64,000 nt of DNA from Climacteris rufus (lineage: Eukaryota; Chordata; Aves; Passeriformes; Climacteridae): the NCBI GenBank assembly GCA_013398175.1, contig VZRZ01002233.1, positions 532,772-596,771 on the forward strand, written 5' to 3'. This document shows, piece after piece, positions 28,601-43,600 of the stretch (position 1 is the first letter of the stretch; each line of letters begins with the position of its first letter). The notes beneath the pieces were generated by a model. The model was not told where the DNA came from, searched no databases, and saw nothing but the letters and a program-made list of their open reading frames with translations. The position numbers were made by a program, and so were the translations under genes.

Positions 28601-31600
28601 ATAATTGAGTGGTTTTGAAAAATATTTTATCACTTGTGTTTCATTTGCAGAAATACTGACATCTGCATTAATATTTTGGTATGTCAGAAATTACATAAAA
28701 GTAGTCCCTCTATTTTTAAAACTTCTTCAAACCCATTGCTTCAGTTATAAAATCAAGCCCATAATTACGCAGATGATTAGGATAGAAGCAGAAAGCTTAC
28801 AAAGTCTTCACAATCCAATTGTTAGTAGTCAAGACAGCAAGCCAATAGAGGGGGAGAAAAGAGTGAAATTAGTCGTGTAAGTATTTTTAACTCAGTCAAA
28901 GACCTAAAAAAAGTGTATGAGGCACCTTTTTGCTGCCAGCCTTTGGAAACGTGTATGATTTGAGTCTTGAGATAATTCCACCTCCTGCCCAACTCTAGAA
29001 ACCACAATGTCAAAAAGGAACAGTAAATGTGTCATGAAAATAGCTAAAGGTATTTCACAAAACAAAAATATCTACAAGAACGCAACACTTCCAACCTTTC
29101 TGTTGTGTGTGCTTGCAAGCACACATATGATGCATTAAACAGAAATAGTATAGGAAATCTTACTACTACATTTTCTCTCATCTATATTACTGTCAAACCA
29201 TCCTGAACCCATAGACGTACCTTAAGGCAGTTTTAAAATTCAAACACATTGCCCTTTCTCCAGATCTTTATTTATATAGTGTATTTCATGTTTCTCCTGC
29301 CTCTGTTACTGAATTTTAGCCACCATTCCCCCCCCCAAATGTATTTAGCTATGTAAATGAGTTGGTAACTTTAGTGTCTGGAATTATGGCTAATGTATTG
29401 AGCAAGATTTGAAGCACACCTTGGTCATACAACAAACAATGTGGTTATTGAAGCAGAAAGCACATGAAATTATATTAATTCCAAACAAAAATGAACCGGC
29501 TTTACATTTTACACATGCACTTATGTTCTGTGTAAAAATACTTTGAAAGGATATGTGAATATATTTTACAAGAATACATTAATTTAATTAAATGTGATAA
29601 ATTAGCATTTCTAGGGGTCACTGAGAGGTAATACCTGGCTACTGAAAACTGTGATGGAGTACTTATTGTTCAAACATTTAGACTGATGCTGAGGCTGAAA
29701 CAATAATCTGAGCCACATTCTCAGCTACTTTAGACAGCCTTTGACTGACTTAGAGTCAGATGTTCTGAACTTTTTAATAGCTCATTTGGACTTCTTTTTT
29801 TCTGAAAAGAAACCTTTTTTAATTGATAGGATTGGAATATTTACTGGTTTTCTTTTAAAAGAAAATGTCCTATTTCACATGAATAGAGGTGTCTTAGGTG
29901 TCTTGTTTCAAAGCACCAAGGATAGCCATGTGGTCCCTGTTGCTGCTGGAAGAACAGAAACTTCATGATGCTTGGCGTTCTTCATAGCTGTGATACATGA
30001 AAATTCAGTTACTGCACATGGAAAAACGTTACTGAGTCAGTTATTTTCTTTTACTTCATGAAATTTTCTTTCTATATTGGGAATAAATGAAGCCTGAAGT
30101 ACTTCTTAGCTACAGTTTTTCAACAGATAAATTCTCTAAGAGGTCAAGTACTCCTTTGCACAAGCTGAGCACGGTTCTCATTATACTTTTCTGACAAGAG
30201 TATCTCCTAGCACTTGAGTGAGCAACCACCTGTATTGTCTTGATGGTAACTCACATTTGTATTAGACATACAAATGCACGTTAAGATGAATACTTAATCA
30301 GGGATAGCAACAGTACTAGTCTACAGTTAGGCTGTACTAGCAAAGTGTAAGTCTATTATTACTATTTGACAAACTGTGACTAAACAAATAAAATACTGAG
30401 AAAGGTTAAGAGGAGAATTTGGAAAGTGGCCAGAATTTGGCAGCTTCACGGTAACCTCATCAGTTGGAGAATTGAACTAAAGACTCATATCAAAAGCTCC
30501 TCTGCAGGTTTAAATACATATTGGGATGAAATTGATTGCACAGAGAAAAAAGTAATTTATAAAATGAAAGGAGTCAAAATCACCTTAAACCTAGTCATAG
30601 AGCCTCTGGTGAAAGGGAAGAAAAGTTACAGTTCATAAATGTTCTGCGAGAAGGAATAAAAGCCAGTCTCCATATTCTGTATTCTGTATAAAGACCTTTT
30701 TTTTTGCAGAGGAGGCATATTAGTCTCACTAAATAGAGATATCCATATTACAATAAACATAAGCATTTGGTTACTTCAAATTTGTTTAGGGAGCAATAGC
30801 AAATACTACACAAATCTGATGTAGATGTACATCCCCGATGTAAATTTTACTCCCAAGTCCTTATACACCAAGAGTTTGCAGATCAATTAGTTGGACGGTC
30901 TGCCTTGCACATCATCCAACAGGTCTTTCTACCTTTCATTCACCTTCTTAATTTCAAAAGAAGTTCAGATTTGGGCATCCTATTCCACTAAGACTTAGGA
31001 ATATCATCACTGTATTTCAGGCTGTAATATATAAAAAATGAAAAAAACATTGAAAAATTGGTCTGGATGGGGACACCAGTATTAGATTGTTGTTTAGATC
31101 TGGTCATTATATTTTGCTCCTCTACTCTGCCTCCCTTGCTTCTTTATTATAATCAGTCCTTTCTCACAAGTCATGATCATTCCTGTTTCCTTGCTCTGGA
31201 TTATCTCCCACTGGACGTTTTTCAGTGCAGTGTCAAAAACTGGTGAAAGTCTTCCAGCTGAGATCCTGCCGGTGTTGAACAAGCTGGAAGCACACTGATG
31301 TTTCCCTTTCCTCTTACCAGCATGGTGGTTGCTGTTCCCTGTTCCCATTCTGATTCATTGCAGGCATCACATCCTCTGAAAAATTGTCTCTGCTCACCAT
31401 TCTGTGATCTATATCTAACTTGCACTAATTTCTACTGAACTTCACTTTTCTTTTTCCAGACATTTCTCCAATTCATCACTATTATTTTGATACCCAATTC
31501 AGGATTCACAATCCCAATGTATGTATTTTGGCAATCTTTTTCGGAAATAAAAAAATATGCAGTATACTGGAAATGTCAGAAACTCTTAAATTGTAATTAT

Positions 31601-34600
31601 GATGGTATAAATGATATGAAGATGGATTGCACATCCTCCAAATAAGATTGTGTTTGTATGGTAATTTGTTTGTGATTGTATTAACTCTTCTCAGGCTGCA
31701 TTTTTGGTTTTCTGTAATCTGAATCATTGTATTTCAGGCATACTAAAAATCTTCACAAGTTACTGCTTTTGCACAAAGGTACTAATATGTGAGAACCTGC
31801 AAATATTAAGTGAAGTCTCTGAGCTCCATAAGCAGTGACAATAATTTTAAATTTTCTGTTTTCTGTGTTTATGTTTCCACTCCAAGGAAGTAACTGAACA
31901 GGCTAATTTTCTGAAAGTCCCAAAGAAAACAAAAAATTCAGATTTCAGTTTTAAGAAGTTCAGAATATCAAACATACTGAAGCTTTAAACAATATTTTAG
32001 TAGACTGTTTGCACTCTCACTCTAAGCTTTGGTGACTTGCTTTCTAGTTATCATGACAAGTCTTAAGCCGTAGTAGTTAAATTTACACTTAAACTGCAAA
32101 ATTTTCTGTGGATATGATGATACATAGATAATGATATGCACGTGGTCTTGTATGCTTAAACTTCATGGACATCCTTGAAAATGGCACAAATCCAACCCCA
32201 AGGCAATATTTAATTAAAAAATGGACTGATTTTGGTTGCTTAATTTCCAGTGATTTAAAAAGGCACCTGATTTCTGGAAGTGAAGCTATGAGAATGGTTG
32301 TTCACAGGCCTGCTGGGACTCAATGGTATTGAAATAAATGTAATTGCCTATTTCAACAACAAAAAAAATTCTACATTGTGGGACTGAATCAGGATAATGA
32401 CCCAGATGATTACATTCTCCAGGGAAACAACTAAAATTAACTCCGTATTTCAGATTAAACCAAGTACACGGAACAAGATAGTATTACATGATTCTCTGTA
32501 TGTATCACACCTCAGGTGGCTCCTCTAGTCAATGGACTCCAAGAACTTAAGTAAATCCAGTAACAGATGGGCTTGCTCACTCCTCATGGAGTTGATGAAA
32601 GAATCACCCCTAATTCAGTGTACAAGGAATGAAACCTTTGTGCAAAGGCCAATGTTAACAGCTCCAAATATGAAAATAAATTGAATTTTCATTTCTGTTT
32701 CAGATAGGAGATTCTCAAAGTGAACAGTGTAAACAATGTGATAATTCTCTTCCTAGTGTTGATACAAGCACTATAGAATATGGCCATCAATTAGGCATTT
32801 TGCCAATGTAAAACACTGTTTTTTCACAGACATTATATGTATAAAAAAGTTCACAAAATTAAATTATGACTAGCATATACAAAACACTGATGAAAGCAAT
32901 ACCGTGCTAGAATGTTGTTTCTTTTCAACTCACTGCTTGTATCGCTAGAAAAATAAACTCACAGCTTCAATAATATCCAAGAATTAGGATTCCCAGAGCA
33001 GTATGTGACTGTAAGCCTTCTCAAATGAATCCTATTACTTTATCATCACCTTCTCTTACCTTAGAAAGAGTTCCAGAAGAAGGATGAGCATTAAAACCAA
33101 AACTATCTGTAAAAGAATAAAATGTAAAATTATACTAGCAAGGTGAGAAATTTGTATAAGAACACAGAATTTTACATAGGGGACAAACTGTCTAGTTTTT
33201 AAATCACGTTACAGTGTATCTCTTGGACCATCTTCTTTGCTTTTGTCTCTTATATGCAGCAGACTCTGGTCCTTGTAGCCACAGAGACAAAAGTATGTGC
33301 ATTGCCTAAATGATTCAAAGGAGCAGAAAAAGTATGGGTGTAAAATCATGTAATGATTCAAAGGAGTGGAAAAAGTAAAAACTTCAGGGTTGGACTTGAT
33401 GGTTTTAAGTGTATTTTCCAACATAAATTGTTCCATGTTTGTATTCTATTATTCTATATCCTCTCACCAAGGCACTGGTATCCAGTTAGAATGACAGAAC
33501 GTGGCCTTAGAGAGAGATCACCGCTGTTGAAAGAGCACAAGTTAGACACAGATCAGTCAGAAGCATCTCTTTTTGCCTTTCAGTCAGGACAAGAGGGAGG
33601 ACAGTGTCTACTCAGTGTCACAGGACATTACTGAAGAAACGGGACAAAAAGCACACTGGACCTCACGGCACTTTCCCCAGCTCTTCTCCTCCCTTCCCAC
33701 AAGTCATCAAGGAATGCCTCTCTGACCCCCATTTTTGGCAGCCAATCCCTTGTTCTGCCCTGTTCTCTCGAACATGGGAAATAACTCTTCATCCACCAGC
33801 AACTCACCTGCTGGGTGCATGACTCCCTGCACCCAACCTGAATTCCTGTAGCAGCACCACTGCTGTGCCTGCTTCAGCTTGGAGTAAGGACCATTGGAGC
33901 AGTGCTGGCAAGAGTGCCTTGTTTGTGTGTGTAGACCAAGTAACCTGCACTGTTACTTTGAGCAGAAAGCACATTTCAGATCTGACAATAATTTAGAGCC
34001 AGCAGTAACTTGAGTTGATAGCCTTAAGCTACAGGATCTGCCTCCATCATGCATAGTCTGGCATATATTAACTCATTTGAAAAGTGGAAAACCCACCTAC
34101 ACGGCAAGTGGAAAAAATGCACATATCTTTATCATAATTATTATGTCTTTTTATACATATAAAAATAAAAGGAATAACTCACCATTTTCTGAGCCATGTT
34201 GTGGACAAGGAATGGTAAGAACCCTTAATAATCCATCTGGTTTGTATGAATAATGCTCAACTAACTAGCAGAATGAGAAGGGAAGAAAAAAAAATATATA
34301 GTGAGAGAAAAAGATATAAAAGAATAGGGTGCTATCATTAAATATATTGCTTCTTTAGAATTGTGTATATATGCACAATAATTGATATATATTACAACCA
34401 ATAACCTTAGCCTACAGCAGCTCTTTACTGCACATTTCTTTATTTTATTTCTATTTAGCAGGGGTGCAGATTGTTGAAGCAACCTTGTGGATGAATGTGG
34501 AACATGATCCAGGAATTGGGTTTGTAAGGGTCAGTATTCTCCACCTGGTTCTACTACTAAACAGTTTTTTAACTCTGAGTAGATAACATATTTTTATACC

Positions 34601-37600
34601 TATGAGTTCCCAGACTAATTTTTTTTTTTTTAATTTTTGGGCATAATTACAGTGCAAGAATTGTTCTAATATGTAACATTTTCTTTGGACCTCAAAGTCG
34701 CAATGGGAGGTACACAGCTAATAAATGTATAGCACCGGTAGTTGTGGGCATTTGTGATCCTGCATTGTCCTCTCCATGTCATTTGTTACAGGTTTGTATT
34801 TGGTGCATTTGGTTATAAAGGAGAAGTTCTGTGAGTGTAAGAGTTGCAGACATTCACAAAAACTGTAAGATAGCACAGCTGATTTAAAATTTCCAGTGAC
34901 ACCAGGAAAGAAATATGTAGGACATTTACAAAAAGGTTAAGAATAAATATATGCAAGCAAAGATTCATATTTTAGATTTGTGACTCACTTTACTTGTTTT
35001 AATAGATGTTTAAGCAAGAGGACATAAGACGTTTCTGCAAGGGTTTCAATTCTCTTAGTATTTTCAATTTACACAGTCATTTCACCAGTATTCAGTTTTA
35101 GTATTGACTATTGCACAGTCAACTATGGACTTCTTAATTGCTTAATCTTTTCCAGGGATCAGATATATTTTGGTGGTAAGCCTCAGTAAACTATGCTTTT
35201 GCAGACTTGAGGGCAGAGAATTTCAAAGCTGAAGACTGCATTATGTGCATTTTAAGCCATCTCCTATGTGCTTCCTAAAATTCTTTTTGTTGCTGTTATA
35301 AAGGTCATTGGCAAAAACTAAACCAAACATATCCATTATTGAATATGGTTACTTGCAGATGCAAATGGACTTCCATTCTCGAGAATGTTCAACTATCTGA
35401 ATAATTAATCACAGTTTTGAACTCAGCCAGGCTGCAACACCACATTTTATAACTAATACACTCTCCACATTCACCCAGCTTTCCACAATAACATATATTT
35501 TCTTCATGTATAGAAACCACACAATGTTGGAAACATGACAAATAACCTGCAAAAACATGTCGGTTTTAGCCAAAGAGTATTGTCACACAGCAAAATAAAA
35601 CAAAGCTGCCTTGATTATACGGAAATGTGATGACAGATATCCATGTGATGAACGTTTAACAGACCTGCCAGAGTGTGTCAAATCTTTTTCCATCCGGTAT
35701 GGACAGCTTTCCTGTCTTATCTCTGTCAATACGATAGTGCAGTACTTTTCCATCATTCAGTAGGCACAGGGCATAGGAACCATTGCTGTCCCTTTCTCGG
35801 ATACTGTAGGAATAAGAAGGATTTTCAGGGTTACGCTTTGCTAGGAAAAAGCATTCTGTTTTAAATTACCCTTTCCTTAAATATTTTGAGGTAAAAAAAA
35901 CAAAACCAAAACAACTAAATCAGCACTGCAACTTCTAGAAGATGTTTTGTTAAGCCTTTAATTTATTTCTTAGTGTAATTCATTTTCAGATAAATTACCT
36001 AAAGTTTCTATTTGTTTCTTCCAAAAAGGCAGATGAAACAGATGAAAACAGAAAAATCAATGATGTAAGGTGCTGTGCTAGGCAGCTACAGAACACTGTG
36101 CACTGACTGCATAAAGTGCTCTCAGAGCAAGTATGTGTTTGAAAGCTTCTGCAGTCCTGGCTTACCTCTCTTGTATCTTTTATTTTGAAATAAACCGATG
36201 ACAGTAAGATCAGAAGATAAAATACTAAATGAATAAAATGTGAAAATCAAATAAAGGGAGAATTTTTATGTGCTGAAATAATTTGTTGTGTGGCTGAGAA
36301 TACAAAGAAAAGAATACATTTTTGTAATAATTCTTATAATTTCATTAAAGATATTAATGCTTTGTTGCAGATTTCACATAAAATTCATACAAACTTTACG
36401 TGATTTTGGGGTGTACATATCTCATTTAAACTTCACCATGGAGAGATCATCAAACATAATACAAAAACTTTGTCTAAAATTCATAGGTATCCAGGATACT
36501 CCCTCTTCCAATAGACCTGCAAGAACCATCTGAGATGCCTACACAGGATAACAGAGTTGTTTCATGTGTTCTCAGGGCTAGCTGATACAGAGACCAGCAT
36601 ATTCTGATTACCGGACCAGAGCAAAAAGGAATTTGCTACTAGATCCATTATAATTGGTGCAGTGTTTACGAGTTTAGAAAGCATGCTTGTTCTTTCAGAT
36701 GAGTTTCCATGTTCACTTACAGCCAACAGTGAGACAGCAATAGAGTTAAATTAAAATTGTATGGCTTTTTTTTTTTTAAGGAAAAACCTAGATTCTGCAA
36801 CACTAAAACGTTTCTTATTCCAGTGTGCACGTAAGCCTACTCACTCTAGCTTGAATTTTTGAACAGCCCTGAAAAGCTCACTAAGGTGTTAAGAAGTTTT
36901 GCTGGTGCAACACTGGTATTTGCTATTATATCTCAGAAGATTGCTGAGGCAAGTATTAAATTTTGCTCCTCAGCTGACTTACTGAAGGCTGAAGTAAAAC
37001 TGTGTTTTGTCTGAACTACTCATGCACCTAATTCCTTCAAGTAAAGTGATTCTTGTTGCCTAAGATGTGAACAGGACACTGGCTAAAGGAAAAGGGAAGT
37101 AGGGTCAGTTTTTCATTTTCTGAAACCAAAGTAACTTGCCTAAGTCTCTAAAGCAAATTGAAACACATTGTGGTTTCTTCATGACATGCAGGTCTTTTCT
37201 CAGCATGCTGATTTCCTGTGCTGACTGACCAGTGAACAGCAACAGGTTCTGCTAAAATGAAGAGTGACTTTTACTTTGTCTTCTTCTGACTTATTCTAAT
37301 CAAATAAAGCTTAGAAAAACATTTTCAGAATAGAGGGCATTGTTTCTGAAACACAAACAAATGGCATTTCATTGCAATCAGACTCCAGAATAAAGCACAA
37401 ATAAGACTTTAAAAATGCAATGGACTGGTTCTCAGTAACAAATTTCTTTCATGTTTCACATGAGGAAAAGGTGGCTCCAACAGACTTAGTTCCTGAAACT
37501 GAATCTCATTTGCAAGAATTGTTACTGTCACAAGAGGAATTGTAAACATTTCTTGAGAGCACAGGCACCCATGGGAGGGGAGTCTTGATTTCTAAAGACA

Positions 37601-40600
37601 TGGCACCAACCCAAACATCTCTATTGCTCTGCAGTGAAGGATTTAGGCAGAGTTCTTGTTTACAAGGTTGTAGTTGCATTTCTGAGCTTTTCCTTCCCCA
37701 ACTACATAGCTCCAAAGACATCTGCAGTTCACAGTCATAGCAACTTCTGTCAGACAGCTCTATCACTGAACATCCTAAAAGCACCTCCATTCTAACACTT
37801 AAGATTAATCACGGTCCAGAAGGAGCCTTGCTCTCTTAGGGTTATGGAACAGCTGGGTTTTAAACTATAGTCAGTCAACTCCAGCACAACGTGAATCCCT
37901 AAAAAACACAAAAACAGGAGGTACTACAGTCTTTTCAAACGTATCTGAAGAGCAGAAGTATCAAGTGCATTGAAGCGACAGAGTAAGTCTTAGTTTTGGC
38001 AACTAGATCCCTTACTGGATGACATGGATTGCCCCAAGACATTTCACAATTTCATTTTGGTTTTGTAGACTGTGATAATGGCCGTCTAGGTTAGGCTAAG
38101 CCTCCAGAACTGCAGCTGGGTAACAGTATCCACTTTGATGTCAACAGCTGCTGTAAAAAATACAATCAAAGGAAAATGCTGTTCAAACTAAGTCTGTAAA
38201 CTGAAATCTCTTTGAATGGAAATTAAGGTTTCACATCTTTTTGATGGTGCTGCCTGTGTTATCCAGGGCCTTCACATCAGATTTAGGAGCTCTCTTCATT
38301 TATGGAACTTTCCTTCTATGAAAAAGAATTTTCATTTTTAGAATGTTGAGAAAAAAATTCAAAATTCCAAATGCAGTCTGCTTTAATGGGCTCTGAAATT
38401 AAATGCGATATTTACTGTTCTTCAATAAAACAAAAAGGTCTTCACTTTAAAAAGTTATTTCTTTTTTTAAAAAGCATTTTGTCAAGGAAGGAAGGTAGCA
38501 GTGAGATATCACCTGGTCTTCCATTTCATGCTATTACAGAGAATTACAAATGTACAGAAGAAAAACATAAAGATAATAAACACCTGTAAAAAAGAACATT
38601 GTCCTTTCACCCACTGAGATTAATCAGAAACATGAACAGCTTCATTGAGAACAAATTTGAATGTATTCATTCAATACAGATATATATTAGAGGAGTGCAA
38701 GGGTATCTAAATTTTTTAGGACATATATTTTCAAAACAGCAGAAGAAGGAACATAGAAATTCAAATTGTTACCTGATGCAATGCAAGGAATTATTAGGTA
38801 TTGATTTTATATTTCATGCAACTTGTGTTTGAGTATTTTTTGTGGTTTTGGGACTGTAACCCAGATAGCAACCAATAATAATTTGGAACATCATTACAGA
38901 CAGTGTAAATAGTTATCCATTCCCTCTTTTGGTATTTTTATTTGAAAGAAGAAAGAACAATATTCCATTTTTTCTGCTTTCATCTGAAAACCCAAACGAT
39001 TCCTCGCTTTCTAAAGAAAAATATCCCTGAGGGTCAAAGAAATAAATTGGTATTACAACATGCCTCATTGACTCTGTAGAAGAAAACAGAAGTCACAGCA
39101 TTCTACAGTGGGGAATTATGAAGAAAAGAAATTAGCAAAATGCTTGCTTTAGGAATGGCGTGAAATTATTCTTGCTCCTGAATCCAAAGGCATGCTTAAT
39201 TTTGTTCTTGGCATTGCTTTGCCTTCTCAGTCATAACAGCTTTTTCGATGTCAGAGATACTGACATTCCCCACTGCTGATCAAGCTCGAGCCTTTCCCTG
39301 CTTGCCTGCCTTTATGACCATCTTACTGGTAATGCTATTAACAACATTGCTACTCATTATCACTTCAAAGATCTGCTGCACAGTGCACATGTTCCAAGTT
39401 TGAGGGCAATAAGGCATGAACTTGGTGCCATCTGTAAAAGAATTATATAAAGGACAAAAGGGATTGACTGTTGTCTTCTTTTGCATCATTTCTTCTCCCC
39501 TGTTCAATAACACATTCAAAGGTGTCTCAGAAATGTCAGCACACTAGAGAATTTAGGAGATAGCTCAGCTTCACACTATTGCTATCTACAATGAAACCTA
39601 AAAATTCATCTCCTTGTGAGTCTGCTTCACAAGTGAGAAGGATTGCATCACGTTAGTCTATTTAGCAGACTTCACCCTGCCAGGAAAATATACCATGTTC
39701 CACCAAACCCCTAACAAACAGCTTTGCTGTAAAACTGCACCTGCAATAGGGGATCTTCTTAGTACAGCTATCACAGTTAGGGATCACAGCTTTTCTTCAC
39801 ACCTCAGACCCACTCTGCTGCTAAAGCACACAGAGCAGAGCCTGCCTTGAGAAGCCACAGCCCTGCGACAGTGGTCTGCAAGTGGCCGCCAACATGTACC
39901 TAACTGAAGATCAGCAGAACATAAGCAGCTCTCCTAAAGAGTGATGGGCCTCATGCAGGCTGCTGTGGAGAGGAAGACAGCACCTCCAGAAACAAAATTC
40001 ACTGTCTGTATGTTATCATTTACCTTGGAAAATTTTTATGGTCATCTAAGCCTAGCAATCGCTTAGCACTTTGAAGAGGAACTTCATCACTAATTAAAAT
40101 CCCTTAATTAAAGCTACATTTAGTAAGATTGTTTTCACCTTCTATGATGTCAACAATGTCCAGTCCCTTTTTTGGATACAAAGGTAATACTGATAGAATT
40201 ATTTAAAGAATTCGCTACAAGGTCAGATACATGACCTAACTCAGTATTCAGTCCAGTAGTGGCAAACTCCTAGAAGAATGCGTAAGATTAGTGTAAATAT
40301 AGACTGCTATTTATACCAGAAATAGACATTTTTGGTCAGACAAAAGACAAGAAAACTCTTGCAGACTTCAAACCTTATTATTTTGAAAAGCTGTTACTAG
40401 TGTTAACTATTATGACATGTAAGAGACAGTTTAGTTTCTAGTTGGCATGGAATGCCATGATGAGTATTACTGTCAGTCATTCTAATAGTCTACACTAGTT
40501 TTATCCTCTTTAATATTCTCACTACATGCTGAAGACTTTCATATAATACCAAAATAGTTTTCTACTTTTCTCTTACACAACTGTTCATATTTTATGTGAA

Positions 40601-43600
40601 CTGCACACAGCCATGAACAGATGTAAACACGTTATATAGACTAAACTGCTTATATACAATGTGAGTGAAGACACTCACAATCTCCCTAATCTTGAATTTT
40701 TAAGTTTAACAGTAGTTCTGAATATTCTTTATCCTCCTCCAACTTCAGAACTTCTGGTTTTTAATGCATATGCAAGATCACATGTGTGTATAACTGAAGT
40801 GGTCATTACTGATGATAACTCAAGATGTGCCAACACTTCCCACATACCAGAGTTGTTTCATACGTGAAACTGGAGAGAAAACTAACTTTTCTGCCGTTTG
40901 CTCTTTGCAAAGTTATAATTTGTTTTTCAACTGGTCCACATATGCATTCACTGACATAGATAATATTAACAATAATATAAATATTTACTGATACATTATT
41001 AATATAAATACTACTACAATATTAATAAAAGTACTAGCAATAGTTTGATCCATTATCAGTGTTCCCTACCAAGCAAAATGCAATAAACCCTAAAAGTTTG
41101 GTCAAGAACTATGATCTATTATAGAATGTAGAATAGTGTTAATGAAGTTAAGTGGGGATTCAGACATAAAGTTCTCTGTTTTCAGTTTCTTTTCAGATAA
41201 TTTTAGAGATATTTTACTTTCATTCCACTGCTCTATTTTTTTCTCCACAGTTTGAGCCTAGAGCAGTAATCTTACATAAATGTTCTTTGCAGAAGTGGTA
41301 GGCACTACTTCCTGTTTCATGTCATTTCATGACATTGTTTCTATGTTTGGGTTTGAAAACAAACTCTCTAGCATCCACATACATACTTCACTGACTTTTA
41401 AGCCATGACAAAAATTTTAAAAAATCTTTGAAAATTCCCTAGTAAAACACCCACAGTTAGGTCAGTATTTTTCCTTGGATGCATTGTAGTGTTATCTTTA
41501 TGATGCTATTCATGATATTTTGAACTGCAGTCAGGAAGCTTTCCCACTATTTCCATATTTAATATATTATAAATAATTCTAAATTTAGTGATCTTGTACT
41601 GCTGCTAAGCAGTGTGAAAGAAATCTAGATGTTAGTTGTATTCTCACAGAAATTGCTGTACTGGATTTTGTTTCAAGGTAAGTAGGTAGGATGGATAGCA
41701 AATTTCTGATGCAATGAAGTTTTGGAGACCCTTGTTAAAAATATACAGAAATATTCCAGCCTTCTAATATTTATTATTTTCTCCATAATAAATAATAAGA
41801 TTTCATCATATACAAGCATCTGCTTGCAGACTTGTTAAATAGCCTCAGAATGCCTTATCTCTTCGAAAATCTAGCTCCTCTCTTTGTTCCAAGACTCCAA
41901 TTCCTACCTCAACAAGTAAACTTCTCTTAGATATTTAATGTTTTAAAATTTTATCTTTCAGTCAGCTACTGGGCTTGAGTATCTTGACCAGTGTAGGAAA
42001 AACAGGCTCTGAGCATCTACATTCATAGTCACAAATTAACAGTCTTCAGTTCACAGATGTAGGTAATATTCTGACAAGCACTGCTGCTGGGTAAGTAAAA
42101 GTATGTGATGTCTGTGCCTGAAATGTGAAACAATGCAGTGCTCTCACACTCAACAGTTTTGCTGCTATTGCTTCAGTTAGCCAGAAATGAGTGGTTTATT
42201 TCTCAACACCTGCTGAGCAAGCCCATGTTAGGCAAATTACTGTGGAAAACAATGAATCTCTCTGAATCAGACAGTTCTTTTGTTATTTGTGATGAGCCTC
42301 TATGGGTCTGAGAGCTGGAACAGCTCAGGAAGGTAAAATAACTGACTTTTGACACAAATAAACAACACATTATTGCTCTTGCTGCACTGGCTACTAAATT
42401 ATGGGGTAGATGAGGTTCTCACCCCATTTTTTCTCTCAGACCATAAGACCAAATGGCACCTCAGTTACTAAGGTCTAAACTGGCCAGATGGGAAGTCTGT
42501 GCAAGAACAATTAATACATCAGAAAGCATCTTACAGATGCAGAAGTAAACAGTGTTGTCCTTAGTAAGAGGAACCCAAGCTCAACACACTAGCAGTTATA
42601 TATTCATTTTATTTAAGCTCCAGTGGCACTTCTCATGGTTTAAATAGAGCCTTAAAGTTAGCATTTTCTCCTCTATGGGTTTAGCTACCCAATATGAGAG
42701 CAGTCACTTAAGTTCCAACAGAACTATGTAAAATATGGATCCATTGACAAAATGAGTCCGAGAGAGGAGGTCTGAATTTTCCCCTGACAACACAATGAGC
42801 ATGTCACTGCAAACAGCAGCAGAAATGCCTCCTAAGCCACCTTTACGGAACACAGGAAAATGCTGGGAAAGTATTTCCCAAGTACAACTCAAAGCATTAG
42901 GAATGCTTATAGAAGATTAAAGAGAGAGCAGTGTTTATAATAGAGACTGAAAATACCAAGTCTCCTAAAAAATGTCACTCCTTTACTCTAAAACCTATCC
43001 TGTTGTTAAGAAATGTTAACTAAGGGATCCTTTTCTTTGAATAAAAATTAGGTTCCTTTTTTCCTCCTCTGCTGCCCCCGTCCCCTCCCCCCTTGCCCCA
43101 AAGAGAAGTATTTTGGCCACATAGAAACCAATGTGTGCCTGAGGCAAACTGGAGAAGCTGCCAGTTTTAATACATGATCAACATCATGACTCAGCTGATA
43201 TAAAATTGATTTGGTAAGGTGTTAAAACAGAAAGCAACAAAGCAATATATTTTTAGGTACAAAAGTGTCATTAAAATAAAGGATTGCTGTTTTGTTTCAG
43301 ATTACATATCCACCTGACGTTATGTCTAAAAAGTAGGAAAAGAAACTAGCAAACTCACAAAGACAAAGTAGAGGTTGTGTGGTAATGCTGGCTGGTAATT
43401 TACAACAGCAACTATGTTCATCAAATCAATTAAACTCCTACACAACAGGAAGAAATCTATGGCTCCACAAATTTTTGTAACTTTTGTTAACATTATTTTT
43501 ATTATAAGCATAACAAAATCTGTAACAAGTTTATGACACAAGTAACAAGTTTTGTTACACACAGCAACAAAAGCAACTGGGCAAATGACCCTCTGGATAT

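Larger units (their letters stand above)
22947..28925 (-). other. SYK: SYK intron 7
   Basis: About 6 kb separating the long-isoform insert exon from exon 8. It contains a small CR1 tail (23768-23855), an (AAC)7 repeat (24536-24556) and a large dead CR1 copy (24862-26537), the last in antisense to SYK. The remainder shows nothing recognisable. Confidence 0.85.
33107..34182 (-). other. SYK: SYK intron 5
   Basis: About 1.1 kb, GT-AG. Contains a local 26-base duplication and a CR1 tail (both near 33.3-33.46 kb), then a GC-richer stretch at about 33.5-33.95 kb with chance open frames and no recognisable exon. Confidence 0.8.

Noticed and set aside
37506..37790. 94-codon minus-strand frame in SYK intron 3
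   Set aside because: No recognisable motif and no in-phase splice pair that would keep the SYK reading frame.
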